Shown one piece after another: positions 57,097 to 61,197 of a DNA stretch of 61,197 nt. Positions within the stretch are counted from its first letter, which is position 1, and every line of letters starts with the position of its first letter. Where the stretch lies: assembly GCA_023544645.1 (NCBI GenBank), contig JAMJFO010000014.1:1-61197 (forward strand), written 5' to 3'. The translations under genes were made by a program, and so were the position numbers. The DNA is from Desulfobulbaceae bacterium (GTDB taxonomy: Bacteria > Desulfobacterota > Desulfobulbia > Desulfobulbales > Desulfobulbaceae). The notes below the pieces were generated by a model. The model was not told where the DNA came from and ran no database searches. It was given only the letters and a program-made list of their open reading frames with translations.

Positions 57097-57157
57097 GGGT
57101 TTGCAGGGCAGCATTATCCAGAACAACGTGTCAGCAACCTGAGTCCGGAAGTATATT

Positions 57158-58381
57158 ATGTCATTTGAGTGGTTTGTCAGCAAACGCTACCTCCGGGCCA
57201 AACGGAAGCAGAAGTTCATCTCCCTGATCTCGGTCATCTCGATCCTCGGGGTCGCGGTGGGGGTCATGGCCCTGATTGTCGTCCTGTCGGTCTATACGGG
57301 ATTCACCGAAGCCCTGCGCGACCAGATCATCGGCATCAATTCGCACATCCTGGTCCAGCGCTACGGGGGCAATATAGATGAACCGGAAGCAATCGCCCAG
57401 CAGATCGAGTCGGTCAGCGGAGTGGTTGCGACAACCCCCTACATCTACAGCCAGGTCCTCATCTCCTCGGGACAGAATTCCAGCGGCATAGTCCTGCGCG
57501 GCATCGATCCCCAGAGCGCCGGGGAAGTCATCAATATCGGCAGGCAGATGACATCGGGCCAACTCTCGGACCTGGACCGCAGCGATACCCTGCCGGGCAT
57601 TGTCCTGGGCAAGGAGATTGCCCGACAACTGACCGTGGCCAGGGGCAGCAAGGTCCGGCTCATCTCGCCCAACGGCCCCCTGTCGCCGGTTGGCGTGCTC
57701 CCCAAGATCCGGACCTGCCGGGTGGCGGGCGTATTTGAAACAGGCATGTTCGAGTATGATTCCACCCTGGGCTTCATCAACCTGGAAACCGCCCGCAGCC
57801 TGAGCGGCGAAGCCGAAGGGGTCCACGGACTGGAGGTACGGGTAAAAAATGTCGAACAGGCCAATCGCGTTGCCGATGCCATCCGCAAGGAACTCGGCCC
57901 CGGCTTTTCCGCCAGGGACTGGATGCAGTTGAACCAGAACCTCTTTGCCGCCCTTAAACTGGAAAAAGCGGGCATCTTTATCGCCCTGGACCTGATCATC
58001 CTGGTCGCGGCCCTGAACATCATCAGCGCCCTGATCATGGTGGTCATGGAAAAAACCCGTGATATCGCCATCCTCAAGTCCATGGGCGCCACCACCGGTT
58101 CCATCATGCGCATTTTCTTCAACCAGGGAGCGGTCATCGGCCTGACCGGGACCTTCCTGGGCGTGGGCGGCGGACTTGGCCTCTGCTGGGTCCTCAAGCG
58201 CTACAAATTCATCGAACTGCCGAGCAATGTCTACCCCATGTCCACCATGCCCATCAAGGTCGTTCCCATGGATGTCGGGCTTATCGCTCTTTCCGCCATT
58301 CTCATCACCCTGGCCGCAACACTGTACCCTTCATGGAAAGCATCGAAGGTTCGTCCGGCGGAGGCGCTGACGTATGAATAA
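57158..58381 (+). CDS. Lipoprotein-releasing ABC transporter permease (LolC/LolE family)
   Basis: The 407-residue protein has the MacB/LolC layout: a first membrane helix (SLISVISILGVAVGVMALIVVL, with the lead-in WFVSKRYLRAKRKQKF), a large periplasmic domain (~45-270), and three helices at the end (ALDLIILVAALNIISALIMVV; GLTGTFLGVGGGLGLC; IALSAILITLAATLYP). It extracts outer-membrane lipoproteins from the inner membrane and hands them to LolA. Only one such permease is present, so the complex may be a homodimer (LolF-like). It overlaps lolD by eight bases. Confidence 0.95.
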   Translation: MSFEWFVSKRYLRAKRKQKFISLISVISILGVAVGVMALIVVLSVYTGFTEALRDQIIGINSHILVQRYGGNIDEPEAIAQQIESVSGVVATTPYIYSQVLISSGQNSSGIVLRGIDPQSAGEVINIGRQMTSGQLSDLDRSDTLPGIVLGKEIARQLTVARGSKVRLISPNGPLSPVGVLPKIRTCRVAGVFETGMFEYDSTLGFINLETARSLSGEAEGVHGLEVRVKNVEQANRVADAIRKELGPGFSARDWMQLNQNLFAALKLEKAGIFIALDLIILVAALNIISALIMVVMEKTRDIAILKSMGATTGSIMRIFFNQGAVIGLTGTFLGVGGGLGLCWVLKRYKFIELPSNVYPMSTMPIKVVPMDVGLIALSAILITLAATLYPSWKASKVRPAEALTYE

Positions 58382-59072
58382 CGGGACTGACGCCGGCCGG
58401 CCGCCGCTTTTACAGGGAACCGATATCTACAAGTCCTTCAAACAGGGGGTTACGGTTATCGAGGTCCTCAAGGGCATCAATATCGAAGTGGACACCGGGG
58501 AAATGGTGGCCATTGTCGGCGCCTCCGGGTCCGGCAAAACAACCCTGCTGCAGATCCTCGGCACCCTGGATGCACCATCCAGCGGCACGATCATCTTTGA
58601 CGGCCGGGATCTGGTCAAAGCCCGCGAGAAGGACTTGAGCAGGCACCGCAACGAAAACGTCGGCTTTATCTTCCAGTTCCATCACCTGCTGCCGGAATTT
58701 TCCGCCCTGGAAAACGTGATGATGCCCGGACTGATCAAGGGCAGAAGCAGCAGGGAACTTGAGGAAAGGGCCCGGAAGCTGCTGGACCAGGTCAATCTCT
58801 CGCACCGGGAAAACCACCGCAGCGGCGAACTTTCCGGCGGCGAGCAGCAGAGGGTGGCCCTGGCCCGGGCCCTGATCATGCAGCCTGCCCTGCTCCTCGC
58901 GGACGAACCCACCGGCAACCTCGATTCCACCAGCGGCAGGCAGGTTTTCGACCTGCTCAGGGAAATGAGCCGCTCCCTGTCCCTGTCGGTCATCATGGTA
59001 ACCCACAATCAGGAACTGGCCGCCGACATGGACCGCCGCCTCACCCTCAAGGACGGCCTGCTTACATCCTGA
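58374..59072 (+). CDS. lolD: Lipoprotein-releasing ABC transporter ATP-binding protein
   Basis: The 232-residue ATPase has Walker A GASGSGKT, the signature LSGGEQQRVALARAL, Walker B LLADEPTGNLD and the switch His in MVTHNQELA. It powers the permease encoded directly upstream, with which it overlaps by eight bases. The phrase FQFHHLLPEFSALENVMMP is typical of LolD. Confidence 0.96.
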   Translation: MNNGTDAGRPPLLQGTDIYKSFKQGVTVIEVLKGINIEVDTGEMVAIVGASGSGKTTLLQILGTLDAPSSGTIIFDGRDLVKAREKDLSRHRNENVGFIFQFHHLLPEFSALENVMMPGLIKGRSSRELEERARKLLDQVNLSHRENHRSGELSGGEQQRVALARALIMQPALLLADEPTGNLDSTSGRQVFDLLREMSRSLSLSVIMVTHNQELAADMDRRLTLKDGLLTS

Positions 59073-59137
59073 ACACCGTGTCATGGCAACACTGGTCCAT
59101 GAAACCGGCCCACGCCCTTGAACAATGCAGCGTTTGC

Positions 59138-60566
59138 TTATCCGTCCAGGGGACTGGTGACGCCGAGTATGTTTCGACCGGCGACATGGGTATATATCAT
59201 GGTGGTCTGGAGGTTCGCATGGCCGAGCAGCTCCTGGATGGTCCTGATATCGTACCCTTTTTCCAACAGATGGGTGGCAAAACTGTGACGAAGCGAATGG
59301 ACAGTGGCACGCGTAACAATCCCGGCAGAACGTACTGCCTGTTTGAATCGCCGTTGCAGAATGGAAACATGCAAATGATGACGCCGTATTTTTTTACTTC
59401 TGGGATCAGTTGAATACCCACCGGCCGGGAAAAGCCAGAACCATCCCCACTCCCTGCCGGCGTTTGGATACTTTCGCTCCAGGGCTTCCGGCAGCCAGAC
59501 GCCTTCGCTCACCCCCTCCGCGACATCGCGCTCATACAACCGCCGGACACCTTCGAGATGATCGTGCAGGTCATTCTTGAGCGATTCGGGCAGGACGGTT
59601 ATCCGGTCCTTGTCCCCCTTGCCGGAACGGATGGTAAGAGAACTCTGTTCGAAGTCGAGGTCATGGATGCGCAGACTTGCGCATTCCTGCACCCTGAGTC
59701 CGCATCCATAGATGAGTCTAGCCCGCATTTCTCACAAGAATCTACTGCGAACCCGGAAAGCACCATGTCTACTGCGTTGCAGCACCGAAAACATTCTCGA
59801 CATACGTACAGTATGCCTGCGAGTGTTTTCGGTACAGCGCCTTGTATCCACGTCACTTTACGGCTTCTCGCGACAACCCTTGTGAGAAATGCGGGCTAGC
59901 CATGAGGAGGCTTGCGCCGTCAAGTTGGCTGAAAATCCGCTGCACATCCTGTCTGCTGAGAACAACCGGAAGCCTTCGCCGCTTATTGGCTCGCACCGTA
60001 TCGGAGATATCGGTCAATTCGCGGTCCAGAACATTGCGAAAGAGAAAAAGCAAGGCGCTGAATGCCTGGTTCTGCGTGGAGGCGGACACTTTTCCCTCCA
60101 CAGCGATATGACTGAGAAATCTTTTGACATCGCGGGAATCGACCTTTCCGGGATGCTTGCCCTCCAGAAAGGAATAAAAGGAACGGAGCCATTTCAGGTA
60201 GGATTGCTCGGTGCGGATGGAACGGTGCCTGAGGCGGAGCGCTTCCTTCATCTGGTCAATGATCAGCTTCCAGGCGTCGTTGGCCTCCAGCGGCATAATG
60301 GTTTCCTGGACTTTTTTATCGCCGCGGGCAATGTAATAAAAAAATATCCGCAATGCCTCGCGGGCCTGCTTCACTTGCCACTCCTCGGTGGACTTGGCAA
60401 GCTGATGCAGAAACGGCTCGATCTCCCGGTCATCGGCAGGAACAACTTCCTGTTTTCCGATAAAAGTCAAAAACCTGGATACCCAATGAACATAAAATGG
60501 CCGCCTCTTTTGCGGAACGATTCCATTGGCTTCCAGATATTTTTCGAATACTTGAAGATCAGCCAT
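59138..60566 (-). pseudogene. Integron integrase (IntI-type tyrosine recombinase) broken by a 174-bp insertion
   Basis: Two frames, 60566-59853 and 59728-59138, are the halves of one protein. Without the element at 59722-59895 and one CTAG copy, the reading joins as ...[19 protein letters not shown].... The C-terminal half has the integron-specific insert ([20 protein letters not shown]) and active-site residues: Arg in GLRVQE, HSLRH, and Tyr in TTMIYTH. The N-terminal half has the usual SAM-like core-binding domain (RTEQSYLKWLRSFYSFLE) plus an extra ~100 residues resembling a second one. The start ATG 60566 has GGAGG upstream. Read through, the first half ends in SPHFSQGLSREAVK and lacks the catalytic domain, so the integrase must be inactive. 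Confidence 0.93.
59722..59895 (-). mobile_element. 174-bp MITE-like element, copy 2, inside the integrase gene
   Basis: CCCGCATTTCTCACAAG (59722-59738) and CTTGTGAGAAATGCGGG (59879-59895) are perfect 17-bp terminal inverted repeats. CTAG is duplicated at both sides (59718-59721 and 59896-59899). The element is the inverse of copy 1 (22536-22709), same length, with only scattered mismatches, and has the same long central hairpin. Perfect ends and a clean duplication suggest a recent insertion. It has no transposase and must be moved in trans. Confidence 0.94.
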
Positions 60567-60580
60567 GCATAATCCTCCGT

Positions 60581-60608
60581 TATCATTACATAGCGAGAGA
60601 TAATGATA
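60581..60608. promoter_or_regulatory. Inverted repeat upstream of the integrase start
   Basis: TATCATTA (60581-60588) and TAATGATA (60601-60608) are exact 8-bp inverted copies with a 12-base spacer. They lie just upstream of the integrase ribosome site (GGAGG, complement of 60574-60578), so they could be an operator or an mRNA hairpin. Integrases are often SOS-controlled; this is not a LexA box that I recognise. Confidence 0.45.
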
Positions 60609-60753
60609 TTTAATTATTGCAAATAAAGCTCATTTGCAAGATAATATTCCCATGTTAAGTATTTGGTATTTACAAACAACGAAAAAAACGCAACTTTGAC
60701 AAAAAAAGTCGCGACAGATAATAATATAGTTAGCTGTTTAAGAAATATATTCG

Positions 60754-60782
60754 TTCAAATTGAATGTTTTTATTCGTATAAT
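60754..60782 (+). promoter_or_regulatory. Outward-facing promoter candidate beside the integrase
   Basis: TTCAAA (60754-60759), a 17-base spacer and a perfect TATAAT (60777-60782) point away from the integrase toward the repeats. In integrons a promoter in this place drives the cassettes. The region is AT-rich, so a chance match is possible. Confidence 0.5.
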
Positions 60783-60992
60783 GTTTTGCAAGAATTAACT
60801 TGGCACTGAAGAATATTTCATGGTTTGAAAAAGCTCGAAAGATCATTGCTTTTTCAATATGTTAGCGAAAATAATAATTTATTATGGTGGGGTAAAACCA
60901 GGAATTGCTACATGAAAATGGTTGAAGCATTTTCCTTGTCTAAACCCCCAATGTTTAAGGTAACCACAAGGAAATACAATATAAATTCAGCT

Positions 60993-61047
60993 AACACTTA
61001 GAAGGCCTCCCCTTGTCAAGAAATAAAAGAGTTCGTTAACGGTAAAA
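60993..61047 (+). repeat. 55-bp direct repeat, copy 1
   Basis: Bases 60993-61047 (beginning AACACTTAGAAGGCCTCCCC, ending GTTAACGGTAAAA) are identical to 61143-61197. The period is 150 bp and the 95 bases between are unique. The repeat contains small palindromes AGGCCT, CTTGTCAAG and CGTTAACG. Confidence 0.9.
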
Positions 61048-61142
61048 ATCTTTTTTCCCGAGTCTGCGCAAGAGCAGCATGATCTTTGACAACTAAATTC
61101 CGTCTTGGGCTTCATATTCGGCGACAGACCCAGTCTGCACCA

Positions 61143-61197
61143 AACACTTAGAAGGCCTCCCCTTGTCAAGAAATAAAAGAGTTCGTTAACGGTAAAA
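61143..61197 (+). repeat. 55-bp direct repeat, copy 2, cut by the window edge
   Basis: This copy is identical to 60993-61047 over all 55 bases and runs to the last base of the window, so the real repeat may be longer. The unit is too long and too widely spaced for a CRISPR array. Confidence 0.88.

Larger units (their letters stand above)
60567..61197. other. AT-rich non-coding region beside the integrase, ending in a direct repeat
   Basis: This is the place where an integron's attI site and first cassettes would be expected. The base composition is clearly more AT-rich than the rest of the window. It holds an inverted repeat next to the integrase start, an outward promoter candidate (60754-60782), a possible 29-codon frame (60912-61001, MKMVEAFSLSKPP..., no ribosome site) and the direct repeats at the end. 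I could not find a consensus attC core site (GTTRRRY/RYYYAAC pair). Confidence 0.5.

Noticed and set aside
60993-61197. Start of a CRISPR array
   Set aside because: The repeat is at least 55 bp and the spacer 95 bp, both outside CRISPR sizes; only two copies are seen and no cas gene is near.

Overview
The window looks like a chromosomal piece of a Gram-negative, respiratory, probably anaerobic or microaerobic bacterium, most likely of the Desulfobacterota (Desulfobulbales-like). The indications are multihaem c-type cytochromes, cytochrome bd oxidase, Lol lipoprotein export and a Kdo transferase (outer membrane with LPS), a MetE-like short methyltransferase, an integron integrase and a GEMM-type cyclic-di-GMP riboswitch. 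The taxonomic call is inference; no rRNA or tRNA gene is present.

Layout. 1-7400: a truncated exported protein, an octahaem cytochrome with TIG-like domains, an NfeD/slipin pair and a pentahaem cytochrome. 7500-15030 (minus): a copper/silver efflux cluster read as histidine kinase, TolC-type channel, CusB adaptor, CusA pump and a small exported YtkA-like protein. 15200-18930 (plus): an Rrf2 regulator, a DUF4492 protein, cydA, cydB and an unlisted 30-residue membrane peptide, an apparently complete cytochrome bd operon with promoter and hairpin. 19227-22468: a c-di-GMP-I riboswitch whose 3' end overlaps a strong terminator, controlling a large membrane-embedded patatin-like lipase. 22500-29300: surface and periplasmic proteins, namely a thrombospondin-type-3 repeat protein, an M1-peptidase/ChaN/PDZ fusion and a DUF1566 protein. 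29380-37920 (minus): waaA-carA-carB-ftsH-folP. 38100-45450: a cyclophilin-FKBP fusion, a phospholipase D-like protein, a 1368-residue internally duplicated membrane protein of unknown function, and dgkA. 45740-52920 (minus): trpS, grpE-dnaK, an aminotransferase and an NtrC-type regulator. 53080-59070 (plus): rlmD, a MetE-like protein, lysS, and the LolC/E and LolD components. 59138 to the end: an integron integrase broken by a 174-bp element, then AT-rich DNA with an outward promoter candidate and a 55-bp direct repeat that stops exactly at the window edge.

Three small elements can be delimited to the base. Two are inverted copies of one 174-bp MITE-like element (22536-22709 and 59722-59895) with 4-bp target duplications TTAA and CTAG. 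One is a 218-bp element (45519-45736) with 14-bp terminal repeats and a CTCTA duplication, inserted at the trpS stop codon. The most notable findings are the riboswitch-controlled lipase, the inactivated integrase beside a possible repeat or cassette array, the small subunit candidate of the bd oxidase, and several unusual domain fusions.
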